Assembly (NCBI GenBank): GCA_022036555.1
Contig: CM039133.1
Span: forward strand, 186,001-250,000
From: Microstegium vimineum
Lineage: Eukaryota > Streptophyta > Magnoliopsida > Poales > Poaceae
Length of the DNA: 64,000 nt
Direction of reading: 5' to 3'
A model generated the notes under the pieces. It made no database searches and was not told the DNA's origin. It worked only from the letters and a program-made list of their open reading frames with translations. Below, in pieces: positions 9,596-21,914 of the stretch. Numbering within the stretch: position 1 is the stretch's first letter; every line of letters begins with the position of its first letter. A program made the translations under genes and the position numbers.

Positions 9596-12500
9596 TGTAA
9601 CACCCTAAAATTTGAATTAGCAAATTAGATTTGAATTTGTTTAAATTTGATTTATTTCAAATAATTTTTGTGATCATAGAATTAAATAAAGATAATAAAA
9701 CAAATCACATGTTAGGGTTTAACTTGGTTGTGCATTGCATGCCTCTGCATATTTCTTTACAGTGATTGGTTTATAAAACTCAAAGAAAGGATTTTTAAAA
9801 CCCTTTGAAAATTCTATTTGGGAAATCTTTTGCAAGAGAAAATAAAAAGGAAAAACTCTTTTCTTACCCCTCCTCCTCTTTCGGCTTGTCGGCCCAGCCC
9901 GCAGCACCCCTCACCCTCTCTCTTCTCCCGCGTGGGCCGGCCACCTCCTCGCCCTCGGCCCAGGAGCGTGCCCTCGACCCCGCTCGGTCTCGACCCCGCT
10001 CAGCCTCGACCGTCTGCTTGGCCTCGACCTCTCCTTTCTCTCTCTGACCACGCGGCCCCGCAGGTCAGCCCCTCCTCCTTCCTCCCTTCTCCGGCTCGGA
10101 CTCTGCCGAGCAGAGACGCCGCCGCGCCACGTCGCGCCGCGCGCGTTCTCCGTGGTTTCCGCGCGTGTCCGCGTGGGACTCTCCCCTCAGCCTCCTTTAA
10201 ATAGCGACCCCGCACCGCCGTTTTCCCCCACCTTGTCTCGCCTCGCCTCGCTTCGCAGTCGCCGCAGCGATCCGCCGTCAAGCCGCCGCCGTTCCGCGCA
10301 ATTCCGGCCACCGTAAGCCTCTCCGAGCCTCGCGTCGTCTTCGCGTGACCGCGGAACACCTTCTCCCTCCCTTTTTCTTCTTGTTTATCGCTCACCCGAG
10401 CATCTTGCGCTGCACAGGGGCTCCGCCGCTGCTGTCTCTCATCGCCGGCCGTCCGCATCCGTCCTCGAGCCCCTCTGAGCAGTCAGGTGAGTTCGCCTCC
10501 CTCTCCTCTTTCTCCCGGTGCTCTCGGATTCGAAAACCGAGCACCAGAGCCTTCGATCGACCCCCGCCGGCGAGCACGGGCTCGGGTCGGCCATGGCCGC
10601 CGCCGTGCGCCGCTCTGTTCCGGCAGAGCACCGCCCTCTCCCTCCCTCTTCTAATCTGGATCGCCCAGATCAGATCCAACGGCTCACGTGAGCCGATACC
10701 CCTTCGTGGGTAATTTTGCTAAAGAGCCCTCGAGTCCTTAGGCCCTCAACCCGCAGTCCTAAAGCGGTTTCCATCTTTACGCTTTTCTCTCTGGAAAGCG
10801 TATTCCTTTTTAGATGTGTTTTAATTCGAAAATAAAAGAAAATCCCTAATTACAGTTTTGCCTCTGAACTTCAAATGCTTATAATTTGCTCGTTTTAAAT
10901 CCAAATCGATCCGTTCAAGTTGCGTTAGATCCATAATTTTATGATCTATCCAGTAATATAGATTTCATCTATGTTAATCACTTTTGAAAATAAAAGTAAA
11001 TTAATTATTTTAATGCTTTAATCTTACCCTTTTCAAAATCTTGTTTAATCTATAGTTTATTCATTTTAGATTCGTTTTAGCCCTTTTCAGTTGCGTTGGT
11101 TTCGTAACGATAAGATCTATCTGTTAGCAGCAGTGTTTAACATGTTTTATTCTCTGAAATAAAATGATAATTGATTAATCTATATAATAAATGGTTTTCC
11201 AATTAAAATCAATTAGGGTTTTCCACCTCGGCTTTTCATAAAACGAAACATACTTAGTTTAATCTTGTTTTTACAAAGAAAATGTAATGTGACTTAATTT
11301 AATTTGGGTATTTCTTTGAAGTATCCAATATATGCTTTTTATATAAATAAAATAAATGAAGTCTAATTCTCTTATAAAAGCTAATCTTCGGTAGACGTTT
11401 CTTTTCCTTTATAGATCCGATTAGCGTGATTCTCACGTCTGCGTGATCGTAGCAAGACGTAGACTTCTTTTAAATCTTTTTCATTGATTGGTGTATTGCT
11501 CTAAAGTAGATATATTGCATGCTTTGTATGATTGTCAAATGCTTGTGTGGTGTTTATGATCTTGTCCAATCGGTGAGAATTACGTGGAGATCAAGAAGAA
11601 GTCATCAGAAGATCGAGAATCAAGTGAAGAAAGGATCTAAGAGTTTAAGGCAAGTTTAACATGGGATCCTCCTTGTTGTCCTATTCACCATAATTCATCT
11701 AGTCATGATTGCATGTGTCTCAATTGATTCCTATTTAGATCTTTACCATAGCTTGTTACCTTGTACCTTGTCACCATGGGTTTCTATGCATATGGGTAGC
11801 TCTGCTATGCTTTACATGATGAATATTGAATCAAATATTGATTAATGATATATGCAACGATGAGATAAAATTGGCTTTTATAGCAACATGGAATAGGACC
11901 ACACTGTAGGGCAAAAGCTGGGATATTTAATGCAACCATGAGTGCTATAATGGCTCTGGTTTTAGTTAAGTATGAAGTTTGGACTAGCATGCTTGTGGTT
12001 CGTGAAAGACACCTTTGCCGAGCTGGTTATGGGTATAGCTCGTGTGGGGACCGCTGCGTGTGGTACCATCGGGGTGTCCCATATTCCCCTTTGCATTGGG
12101 TCCGTAGGGTCCGCTACATGCTAGAAAGAGCTTTTGAAAGACTTCATAGTGTACCCTGCCCGCTCACCTTGGGAGTGTTTTGGGATTGGCCGTCCCGGGC
12201 ATATGGGCTACACGGCTTGTGAGTAAAGTGCGTAACCTCTGCAGAGTGTAAATCTATCATGATAGCCGTGCTCACGGTCACGAGCGGCCTGGAAAACTCA
12301 CAGTGTTAGAAGCTCATGTTGTTGAACAACTTATGATGGTAAGTTTGGAGATATGATATATGAGATTGTTTCATTAATGATCATGGGGTTACCAACTGGG
12401 TTAAGAATAACTAAAGCTAATTATGGTTAAAACTTGACCAAGTTAAAAGCAACCGCAGTAAGCCAGTGTCAGCCTTTTGAGCTTCATAACCCTATGTTAT

Positions 12501-12805
12501 TCTTGTTGAGTCCTTTAAGTGCTCACCCTTGCCTTATCAACCATATCAGATTGCAAAGAGCAACAGTTAAAGGAGTTAGGCTTGTGATCAACCAGTCAGT
12601 TGTCCCTGTGAAGTTGGAGTCTTCGCCTGAAGTTCGGAGTTGTCTTACCGCTGTTTGCTGTGTTGAGGTTATCCTTTGACCTTAAATGTTATGTATTTAA
12701 GTATTGTCTTTTGATACTTCCTTAATTTGTGGCTGTATGTGAGATTTGACTTTCTAGGCTCACATATGGTGAAATCTGGTTTTGTTCTTAAAACCGGGTG
12801 TGACA
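9596..12805 (+). mobile_element. Solo LTR of a large Ty3/gypsy element (Tekay/Del-like), 3210 bp
   Basis: Starts TGTAACACCC and ends GGGTGTGACA, nearly perfect inverted ends in the TG...CA form. It is flanked by identical 5-bp duplications AACAT at 9591-9595 and 12806-12810. No gag, pol, primer-binding site or second LTR is present, so this is a single LTR left by recombination. A TATA-like TTTAAATAG at 10196-10204 before a GC-rich leader fits an LTR promoter in plus orientation. LTRs of about 2-4 kb with TGT(A/C)ACACCC ends are typical of the Tekay/Del chromovirus clade; clade assignment is inference. Confidence 0.85.
10196..10204 (+). promoter_or_regulatory. TATA-like box in the solo LTR
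   Basis: TTTAAATAG precedes a CT-rich, GC-rich leader-like region, where the U3/R boundary of a plant LTR would be expected. Confidence 0.4.
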
Positions 12806-12810
12806 AACAT

Positions 12811-12975
12811 GGATCTTGCGTGTTTAAAACAATACATGTTGCGTACTGAAAACAAGAATTTTTTGGTAATTTGAAACAACATGGATCCTGTTGTTGAAAC
12901 AACATGGATCCAGCTTTTGAAACAAACAAGATGCAAAGAAAAAACCAAAGAAAAGAAAAGAAAACAACGAACACG
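12811..12975. repeat. GAAACA-rich repeat, right part
   Basis: Continuation of the GAAACA-type sequence interrupted by the solo LTR; contains 'gaaacaacatggatcc' twice. Confidence 0.65.
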
Positions 12976-13056
12976 CAACTAGCAGAGATGGAGTGCCAAA
13001 AAGAGGGGGGAGAGGAGAGATAGGATGCAGGGGTCCTCATGACCTACCTCGACGGG

Positions 13057-13190
13057 GATCCACGCCTGCTCTTGGTGGATCCGGCCTGCTCATGGCGGAT
13101 CCACGCCTGCTCTTGGCGGATCTGGTGGATCCACGCCTGCTCTTGGCGAATCCGGCCGATCTGCGTCCGCTTACGCCGGATCCCCATGGC
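13057..13190 (+). repeat. Degenerate GGATC-anchored tandem repeats
   Basis: Five or so units of about 20-35 bp built around 'ggatccacgcctgctcttggcg', with variable spacing. Open frames in this tract and the adjacent GC-rich 13190-13470 are repeat translations with no recognisable protein. Confidence 0.7.
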
Positions 13191-13499
13191 AGGGGACTTT
13201 GAGTGCCTCCAGGGTGCGCGCGCGAGGGAGACCGAGGCACAAGGTGGTGCGACGAAGGAGCACGGGAGGAAGGCGGAGCATGAGGGGCGCGCGGACTGGT
13301 GGGGAGCGGCGGACGCGAGCGTTGGATCTGCGTGAGCCGTGAGGGAGAGCGGGCGAGCGGAGTGTGCGAGCGGGCGGAGTTGGTGAGGCGTCCATGCCCG
13401 TGCGAGTGCGAAGCAGGGGGAGGGCGCGCGGGCGACTCGGCGATTAGGGAGATGGACCGTGGCGGTGATGGGCCATGTGTTCGACGCGTGGAACGTATC

Positions 13500-14480
13500 A
13501 TCCGCAGCATTACCGGGTAAAATTTTGCGATATATAGCGTTTGGAACGGAGTACAAGCATTTGGGATTGAAAATCCCAAAGAACAGAGGCCCAGCTTCCT
13601 AGCTACTAGAAAAGAGTCAACTGAATGACTTATAAAAAAAATCTATCCTCTTAGGTATTTGTCACTCTTGTCGAAGATAAATTATCTTTCTTCTGGACAA
13701 AACACAGGTGTTGATGTTGATGAACTCATAAGGACGTCGGACCACGATGGAGACATGACCATGATGAAAATATCGGGGATTCTCTTTTTGCACTATGATA
13801 TATAGCACAATTGACGTTTCTCTTGACTGTCTGATCGACATGTGTATGTGAGCATTTGAGATCTTGAAATCGTAGATTTTGTATGAGTGTTTCACCTGAC
13901 TCAAGAGGCTAGCGCTACTTCTCCTAATATTAAAAAGTTGAGGACCGACATCGACGAGACTTGGTGGTCAACACAAAGACCAGGAGTAGCTTTGCCACTT
14001 CCGTATTTCCGTCCATCTGAAAAACAGAAACTTAGTAAGAAACAGAGAACAGTACAGTGACTACTGCCTGGCTGGGCATAGTGGATCGGACGATGACAAG
14101 GCGCAGTCGAAATGAGTTGATAGTCTTGCATGTGGCCCCGACAAAGTAGAGGATGGGAGGAGTACTATCCACGAGCACAGCCGAGCCTCCACACACGCCC
14201 CCCCACCCCAACCCCCAAGACCATGAGATTGCCTGCATGCGCTCCACAATAATGCAGCAGGCCCCACAACAGAAGAGAAGGCACCGATAAAGCATCGCGA
14301 GTTGTATATGTAACCGCGGTGCACACATGATTGGTTGTTTTTTTTATGCGAAACTCGTATGTATGTAAACTTTTCATAACCACATGTATATGGATTCAAA
14401 TTGATGCAAACTTTTACCTGAAAAAGTACACATGTGCATAGACCCCACATAAAAGCAACCGATCACAGGGTCACATTTAA
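13500..14480. other. Intergenic, no gene seen
   Basis: AT-moderate sequence with short discontinuous frames only. No domain, splice-consistent exon chain or clear transposon end was recognised. Confidence 0.45.
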
Positions 14481-14815
14481 GCCTCACGGTGACATATACA
14501 ACTGGTATTTTCACTTCCGAGCATGCACACACCGCAAAGAGAGAGAGAGGCTCCTCTGACCGCCCCGGGAGAGAGCACCTGGTGGAGGTTGCCATGGTTG
14601 CCTTCGCGCCAGGGAAGAAGACGAGTGACAACGGGGTTAGCGACCGCCAAGCACCAATGGTACCCAGTAGTGAAGCGAAAGCAGAGCATGGAGAGCATCA
14701 GCTCGACCTCCATTGTAGTCGTAGGTGTACACGATGGACAGCTAGTCGACATTTGCCAGCAGCATGTCAACCAAATCTTGCAAGTCCAAGTACGAGCTCC
14801 CACCCTCGGCCACAG

Positions 14816-15550
14816 CTACGGCGGCCTTACGTCCAAGCTCCACGACGCGCTCTCTAACAACCTTCTCCTCCTCACCGGCGGTACATCGGTGTGATCTGAC
14901 GCCAAGGGAACGAAGCTAGGCTTGCCGATGACATCAGGGAACGTGAGGACGTCCTCCTCCTCCTCGTCCTCGGCGTCGGTGTGTCGCTGCGGCAAGTTGC
15001 GCCAGAGAGGGAGGGAGATGGCGACGAAGAGCGCGCAGGTAGCTAGGCGAGAACGTGACGTGCCTAGCGCCGATCTCGGCGGCGAGTGGGTAGCTAGGTC
15101 CAGCCGGTGAACAGGTCGGAGACGATGGCCGTTACGCCGCGGTTGTGGCTGCGCTGCTGGGCCTTGCACCAGGAGGAGAGGAGCGGCAAGTGTAGCGCGG
15201 CTAGAGCTGGGATGAACATGAGGGCGAGGTGTAGTACGTGGGAGGTCCCTGCAGGTGTTCTCGCCGCCGCAGTCCGGCGGGAGGAGCGGCGGTGACGATG
15301 AAGGGAACGCGAGTGTGAGGACGCCGATGGACGGACAGGCTGCTAGGAGTGGCTCCAGGAGCCGGGCGTTGCCTAAGGTGATGTGATGGCCACCGTGACC
15401 GAGAGCTCGCCGCCGCGCGCGCGTGGTGGCGAGGAGTGCGGCGAGGTCCAGCAGTGGTAGCATGTGGCCTTGCGATGGGAAGGGCACCACGGCTTTGCTG
15501 GTGGTGGTGGGAGTGGGGTGTCCATCTCCGTCGTGCAGGGTCCTGTACAC
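14816..15550 (-). pseudogene. UDP-glycosyltransferase (UGT89-like) pseudogene, truncated and frameshifted
   Basis: The ancestral enzyme would transfer sugar from UDP-sugar to small molecules in the cytosol. The minus strand gives VVPFPSQGHMLPLLDLAALLA, the N-terminal acceptor-side motif with catalytic His, then GGELSVTVAIT, LGNARLLEPLLAACPS, AIVSDLFTGWT, YPLAAEIGARHVTFSPSY, and finally FVAISLPLWRNLPQ and VLTFPDVIGKPSF. These pieces sit in different frames, so at least four frameshifts separate them, with in-frame stops between. Nothing resembling the C-terminal half with the PSPG donor-binding box appears downstream of 14816. It is therefore a truncated relic. Subfamily is judged from memory. 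Confidence 0.85.
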
Positions 15551-15730
15551 AACTGCAGATGATCGACCTCACACTCACAGCAGTTTCCAGTACGTCCAGG
15601 AGAGATCGATCGGGAGCAGGAGATGCTATGCATAGCATTAGCATAGGATATCACCAGCATTAAATAGATATACCTGGATCGGTACCATTATATAAAATAT
15701 ACTAATTACCTCTGCTTTACGACAACAATA

Positions 15731-15926
15731 CTCTCTCCATTCTAAATTATCTCCATTCTAAATTATAAGACATTTTAAAAATCTTGAATATCTCAAGTTC
15801 ATACTATAAAAATATAATTGATAACAAATCTAATGATATTTAGTTGAGATCATATAATTATTTGGTCAAACTCGAAATACTTTGATTCTTTAAGATTCGA
15901 TGTTTTATAATTTGGAATGGAGATCG
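15731..15926. mobile_element. Stowaway-type MITE
   Basis: Terminal inverted repeats around CTCCATTCTAAATTATAAGA (left) and TATAATTTGGAATGGAGA (right), about 200 bp, AT-rich interior with 'tttgactc'-like motifs typical of grass Stowaway families. The first 17 bp of the left end are duplicated. Confidence 0.7.
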
Positions 15927-15990
15927 TATTTAATTTTCTGCTGTGTCAATGTATATACTATTTAATTTTCTGCTGTGTCAATGTATATAC
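15927..15990 (+). repeat. 32-bp tandem duplication beside the MITE
   Basis: Two head-to-tail copies sharing 'taattttctgctgtgtcaat', directly abutting the right end of the MITE. Confidence 0.85.
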
Positions 15991-16496
15991 GTGTCTAAAG
16001 AGATAAACACGTTTTATATTATATACATGAATAAAATAGGCACCCTATGATTTCTTGGATCGTTTTTCTTCCTTACCACACAGTTTTAGATAATGTTTTG
16101 ATCACCACACGCTTGCCTCGTGGTCCGGCCTCTTTATGTCACTGTCTGATGAGACTCCTCTCAATATACTGAAGCCATCAACAACATTTATTTGATTTCG
16201 ATCTATATATAGCAGCACGCGCAAGGCGTGCAATCAGAAAATTCCAAACGGGTATGGATTGATTTCTCCAGGCCCTACATGCATGGTTGTATATATGACC
16301 GGTGGCTCATCAGTGGGAGGTGGACCTAGCCATGTGCGATTGTGCATGAGATACATGCATGGCTGGTTGTTGTGGTCATCGTGTGGCCAGGGCCCAATGC
16401 CGACTACATACCGACAGGTAAAGTAAAACTAGGTGTACCAGAGTAACTTCAAGACTCTTTTTATATTCTTTCTTATTTGTGAGAATAAAAATTTCA

Positions 16497-16592
16497 TGGA
16501 TAAGAATAAAGTCTTTGGTGAAAATATCATTGAACAACTTATTAAATTAGATCTCCAAATGTTAACATCATTTGTTCTTGATCTCTTGCTAA
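16497..16592 (+). repeat. Direct-repeat unit, copy 1, left half
   Basis: From 'ggataagaataaagtctttg' to 'cttgctaa' it matches 34322-34424. It continues at 33923 after the Helitron, showing that the Helitron split this unit. Confidence 0.85.
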
Positions 16593-17560
16593 TCTATACC
16601 TATTAATAAAGAGTCAAAATTTTAGGCTTTTTTTTTTCCGTTCAGCCCATTCAATCTAAGCCTAACTATCAGCCCACTCGCTGAGGCCAGCCACTTGCTC
16701 CGTCTGACCCACATTCGGCCATTGCTCTGTCCGGAACACGGCCCAATCCAGCGAGCCCAGCACCAGGCTGAGAAAAAAGACCAAAAATTACTTCTTGATG
16801 TGATTAGGAATCAAACCGTGGTCTAGAGCATGGCAGTGTTCAAACACCAAAGAATAACCACCACACCATACAAGTTCTTGTGACAATTTGATAAACTTTA
16901 TTTTATTTATTGTTTCTAAAACCTTTGAACTTTTCCACAACACTCTCAAAATTTGCAAGACAATGTCGACGACACTCCCAAACAGCTGGCTAGGATCAAC
17001 ACTTTAGTTATTTTAATCAACTAAGTTGGTCTTTCACTTTATTTGATGCATGTATGGTGATTTTTTTTTGTATGAAAGGTGCTACTGGTTCATCTTTATT
17101 TTTTTACTCTTCTTTAAAAGGTGCTACTGGTTCATCTTTACACTATATATGATTTCAATATAAACATGGTACATAAATATAAAGATTAATTTTATTATTG
17201 TATAGTATCCAATCATTTTTTTCTTATATACATCTAAAATTAAAATCAATATAGAATGAACGTTCGCTCCAAATGTGACATTTTTTGTTTTCCATTTTGT
17301 AGAGTATCTATCCCTTTTTTTCTTATATACATAAAAAATAAATAATAATTATAGTACTATGTTTCTTTAAACTATGGGACATTCTCTAATATGTTGCCTA
17401 ATGTCGGGTACGAAGGTAAGGGGTACCCTAAACCCTTCGATAAATTAACGCTAAGCATAACAACCATTTTTAAGGCAAGGACTAGCCCAATACTCGGTAA
17501 GATGCGGCCCATCAATCGAGGTCCCCCTCTGCACCAACTACGGCAACAAGCCATGGGCCG

Positions 17561-17692
17561 GCTCCACCTCGACGACAGACGAGGGGTCGAACGAACGACC
17601 CCCGGCTCCACCTCGACGACGGACGAGGGGTCGAGCGAACGACCCCCGGCTCCACCTCGACGACGGACGAGGGGTCGAACGAACGACCCCCC
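17561..17692 (+). repeat. 44-bp tandem repeats in U3, three copies
   Basis: Units begin 'gctccacctcgacgac' at 17561, 17605 and 17649. The 3' LTR has four units (32178, 32222, 32266, 32310). Confidence 0.9.
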
Positions 17693-18291
17693 GACCTCTA
17701 CCTCGACTTCGACCTCTCCAACCCCGTCGACGCCTCGACCTCCCCTCGACCAAGGGTCAAGCAGACGACCCTCGGACGAGGGGCTCGATTAACCCAACTG
17801 CTCCGGCATGGGTAAAAGTGAACCCACCTAACGACATGGGCGCCCGCGTCCGCTGTCAAATCCGCCAACTCCCCGTCCAGTCCCCGATTCCCGTCAACTG
17901 TGCCGCCACTGCTGCCACTGCGCGAGTACGGACTCCAACAGTACCCCTCGGAAAGTAAACAGTGCGACCCTCGACGACGACTTCGGGAACGCGACGGAGT
18001 CACACAGGGCTCGACCCTCTCCCTCGACCGGGGGGACTCGACCCCCTCCTCTTCAACAACTCCGGTACGGAAGACGTCCCGTCCGCCCCGTCCCGCTTCG
18101 GCCGTGGGACTCGTGCCCGCCTGCGGACACTGCACGGCGACGACTTCTACTGCCGCCACGACCAGGGACGCCTGAAGGACGGAAGGCCATGCCGCGACAG
18201 TGCTCAACGCCTCTCCGCCAACACTGTGCCGCGAATATGCCGCCCATACTACTACTGTTAGGACCCTGTACCCTCGGGTCTCCCCTTGGTC

Positions 18292-18300
18292 TATAAAAGG
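18292..18300 (+). promoter_or_regulatory. TATA box of the 5' LTR
   Basis: CTATAAAAG within the LTR, followed about 60 bases later by leader sequence; the 3' LTR has the same box near 32951. Confidence 0.7.
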
Positions 18301-18651
18301 GGGACGCCGAGGTAGAGTAGGGGAGGCTTTTCCCGATTTCTGACGACTTCCGAGGACTCTAGAGGTCGGCTCCTACTTCTTCGGGAACCCTAGTCCACAC
18401 CACACACACACCGCCACTCGATCGACCCCTCGGGTGGCCGACTCCGTGTAACACAGCTTGTACCCCCCCTGTACGAGCACGCTTTGGGTGCGAGATAATA
18501 CAAGTCATCCTGCCCCCGCTAGACGTAGAGCCTTCCTTGCCCGAACCAGGATAAATCTTGTGTCCATCTTGCATCACGTCTGAGAGAGGGAGCACGCGAT
18601 ATACAAATTTACTCGTTGGTGGTCTTGACCCCCGGGTCATAACACCGACAG

Positions 18652-18671
18652 TTGGCGCGCCAGGTAGGGGG
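18652..18671 (+). promoter_or_regulatory. Primer-binding site
   Basis: TTGGCGCGCCAGGTAGGGGG immediately follows the 5' LTR. Its TGG start is the complement of a tRNA CCA end. An arginine tRNA is the usual primer in related RIRE2-like elements, but the tRNA here was not matched. Confidence 0.75.
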
Positions 18672-18707
18672 ATTCGCGTGTCGATCAACTCCGAACTACT
18701 CTCTCAG

Positions 18708-21700
18708 ATGGATTCCACCGTCCCACCGTTCCCGTTCAACACCGTCATCTGGTTCGGCAGTCTAGGGTTCGTTTCCACGGACGAGGGCGACTTCATAGTC
18801 TTTCCCTCCACCTGTGGCCTAGACATTAGCAGCTCCGCTGCGCCGGAGCCAGCAAGGATCAGGCGACGGTCCCTCCGCTTGCGACTCTGGCCTGCGATCA
18901 GGAGGAGGCGCGAGCGACTCCGACGTGCTCGCCATCGTGCGAGCTCTGGGGCGCCGGATGCCGTTCCCTCGGTCCCAGCTGGCGACACGACTCCTTCTCC
19001 TAGGGGTCCACTTGACCCACGCTTGTGGGTCGAGGGCGGGCGTCTCCCCGCGCGGGACTTTGGCTCTTCCACGTCATCGTCCCCGGAGGCTCCCGTGGCT
19101 TCTCCGACACCCTCGACCCCGTCACCGCCGCGTGACCCGTTCCCATACGGGCTTCGCAACAGTGCCGGACTCTACTCCGCTTTCGCAGGACTGCGGGTAC
19201 ATACGTACGACGAGTCTCCATGGACTCCGTCGTGGGCGACGGCCGATCCCGTCACCACCACTTCACCGGGCGAGCCAGAGCTGCCCCGTACGTGGGGCAC
19301 GTTACGGCGGCGCCTGGAGGAGGAAGAAACGGGCAGGCTCTTCCCCCACTTCTACCACGCCGACTTCGACTCGGACTCTCCCGACGAGAGTTACGACTCC
19401 ACTCGGGAGTGCTTCCACCTCGGCGAGCAAACCGTCCTCCAGGACGACATCGACGATACCACGGCCACCGAAGAAAGGGAAGGGGCCAACGCCACACCAC
19501 CTCGATATGCCGTTCCCCCAAGTCCCGATAGAGCCGATCCACCCCCCGACGTCTAGATTACGCAGGTCCGAGAGCTTCTCGGCAAGCTCGAGGAGGAGCG
19601 CCTGCGTCTTCAGCAGCTCGAACACGCCCTCGAGCGGGATCGAGGGCGCCCTCAGGGTGGAGGAGCTCGCGAGCGGGCCCGGGAGGTCCACCGGCAGATC
19701 GTCGAGGAGGGGAACGTCGAACCCCGAGTATTCAACCGCGCCAGCCAGAATGTCGTAGCAGCCGCGATGCTGCTCCGCGACATGCCGGCGCCATCGACCT
19801 CCCAGGCACGGCGTATCAGGGAAGAAATCCAGGGGCTGCTCCAAACTGCGGCCGTGCAGCAGGCGGAGGGCTCGGCCTCGAGGCGTCGAGGGGCTGCCTC
19901 TGAGCGGCAAGTAGCGCCCCCTCGACAAAATCGGGAGGCCTCTGTCCACCAGAACAAGGCGCCCCAGGGCCGGGTCGAGCCACGACCGGTTCAAGAACGC
20001 CTCGTCGACGACCTCCCCCCTCGAGTGAACAACCGACGTCGATACGGCGACGCCGAGGCTTGAGGCTACAGCGCTCACCGAGGTGGGCGCTACGACAGCG
20101 ACGAAGACCGATGTCGGTCTCCGGAGCCGCCGGGGCCCCGAGTCTTCGGAAGAACTATACGGCGGGCCTCCCTGCCCGTGCGTTTCCGTCCACCCACCAG
20201 CCTGATCAAATACAACGGCGAAACCAAGCCAGAGCTCTGGCTGGCCGACTTCAGGCTAGCATGCCAGCTGGGGGGAGCCAAAGATGACCTCGTCATCATC
20301 CGGCAACTCCCATTGTTCCTCTCCGACACCGCTCGAAGGTGGCTCGAGGAGCTACCCCCGGACTTGATCCAGGACTGGTCCGACCTGGTCCGGATCTTCG
20401 AGGGCAATTTCAAGGGCACCTACGAGCGGCCGGGAAACTCTTGGGACCTTCGCAGCTGCAAGCAGAAACCAGGAGAGACCCTCTGCGCCTTCACCCGCCG
20501 ATTCTCGAAGAAGCGTACCGCACTGACCCACATCTCCGACCACGAGGTCATCACGACGTTCATCGCCGGGACAACCTGCAAGGAGTTGGTGCGGGAGCTG
20601 GGGCGAAACATCCCCAAGACCGCCAACGTGCTTATGGACGTCATCGGCAACTACGCGGCTGGCGAGGAGGCCGTTGGCGCATTCTTCCAAATTCCCCCAG
20701 GGAAGGGGGAGGGCAACGCGGATGAACCCGGAGGCTCGGACGATAGGCCCACGAGAAACAAGGGGCCCAGGAGGAACAACGACGGCAACGGCGGCCGGAA
20801 GAAGAAGAAGAAGAAGAACCAACCGGGCCGGCGCAACATCGAGCCCAACGTCGAGCACGACGACGAGCCCGACGACCTTGTCGCTGCAGTGGACAAGCGG
20901 AAGCCTCGAGGGCCCCCTCCCGACGGGGGCGTCTTCGATAAGATGCTGAAGGAGCCCTGCCCCTATCATATGGGGCCGACCAACCACCGCCTCGAGGATT
21001 GCCGCATGCTCCGAAGGCACTTCGTCCCTCCTGGCCCCAGGAGAGACGACGGCAAGGAAGACCCGCCCTGTGACGCACACGTCAGGGGCGATGTCCAAAA
21101 AGGAGGCTTCCCCGAGATCCACGACTGCTACATGATTTACGGGGGACCCTCGACTTGCCTCACCACTCGCCAGCGCAAGAGGGAGCGTCGAGAAGTTTTT
21201 TCCGTTCGGGCCCAGGCCCCGCGGTACCTCGATTGGTCACACACGCCGATCACCTTCGATCAGGACGACCACCCCGAGCACGTCCCCAACGCGGGGGCTT
21301 ACCCGCTCGTCGTCGGCCCGATCATCCTCAACACCCGCCTCACCAAGGTGCTCATGGACGGGGGGAGCAGCCTCAACATCATCTACGCCGAGACCCTCGA
21401 CCTCCTGGGGATCCCGAGGACCATGCTCCTGCCCAGCGCGGGGGGATTCCACGGGATCATCCCAGGGAAGAAGGCACTCCCGATCGGCCGTATCAAGCTG
21501 CCGGTCTGCTTCGGCGTCCCCTCGAACTTCCAAAAGGAAGAGCTGACCTTCGAGGTGGTCGCGTGGCGAGGCACCTACCACGCCATCATCGGTAGACCGG
21601 GGTACGCCAAGTTCATGGCGGTCCTGAACTACACCTACCTCAAGCTCAAGATACCGGGACCCTCGGGGGTCATCACCGTCGACACCTCCTACGAGCACGC

Positions 21701-21914
21701 ATACGACTGCGACGTCGAGTGCGTGGAAAAAGCCGAAGCCCATGAGGATTCGGCTATCCTCGCGGCCCTCAACGACTTGTCCGGAGAGATCCCTGACCCC
21801 AAGTGCCACGCTGGCAACTTCAAGCCGGCGGAAGACACGAAGACCGTCCCGCTCGACCCCGGCCTCGCGGACGGGAAGGTGCTGACGATCAGTGCCACCC
21901 TCGAGCCCAAATAG
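18708..21914 (+). pseudogene. gag and aspartic protease, one frame with in-frame stops
   Basis: One reading frame runs from the ATG at 18708 to a TAG at 21912, interrupted by TAG at 19554 and TGA at 20061. The N-terminal part is proline/serine-rich and poorly conserved. From about 20170 come the retrotransposon gag core (WLEELPPDLIQDWSDL, 20340-20390), a Lys-run linker (20800), a zinc-knuckle-like motif CPYHMGPTNHRLEDC (20958-21002) and the protease with MDGGSSLNIIY near 21354. DGGSS is the Tat variant of the DTG catalytic triad. Gag would form the particle and the protease would cut the polyprotein. The frame runs straight into pol, so the ancestral product was a single Gag-Pol. It is not functional as read. 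Confidence 0.9.

Larger units (their letters stand above)
17402..18650 (+). repeat. 5' LTR (1249 bp)
   Basis: Begins TGTCGGGTACGAAGG and ends CATAACACCGACA. It contains three copies of a 44-bp tandem unit at 17560-17692 and 'tctataaaagggggacg' at 18290-18306, the U3 TATA box. Confidence 0.96.

Noticed and set aside
10000..10713. ORFs within the solo LTR (for example minus 10000-10458)
   Set aside because: Leader-region translations without domains; the LTR interpretation explains the sequence.
13037..13579. Pro/Arg/Ser-rich minus-strand ORFs near 13.0-13.6 kb
   Set aside because: Translations of tandem repeats and GC-rich DNA; no recognisable protein.
18558..18707. Gag start inside the LTR
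   Set aside because: This frame begins before the primer-binding site; the first ATG after it (18708) is the sensible start.
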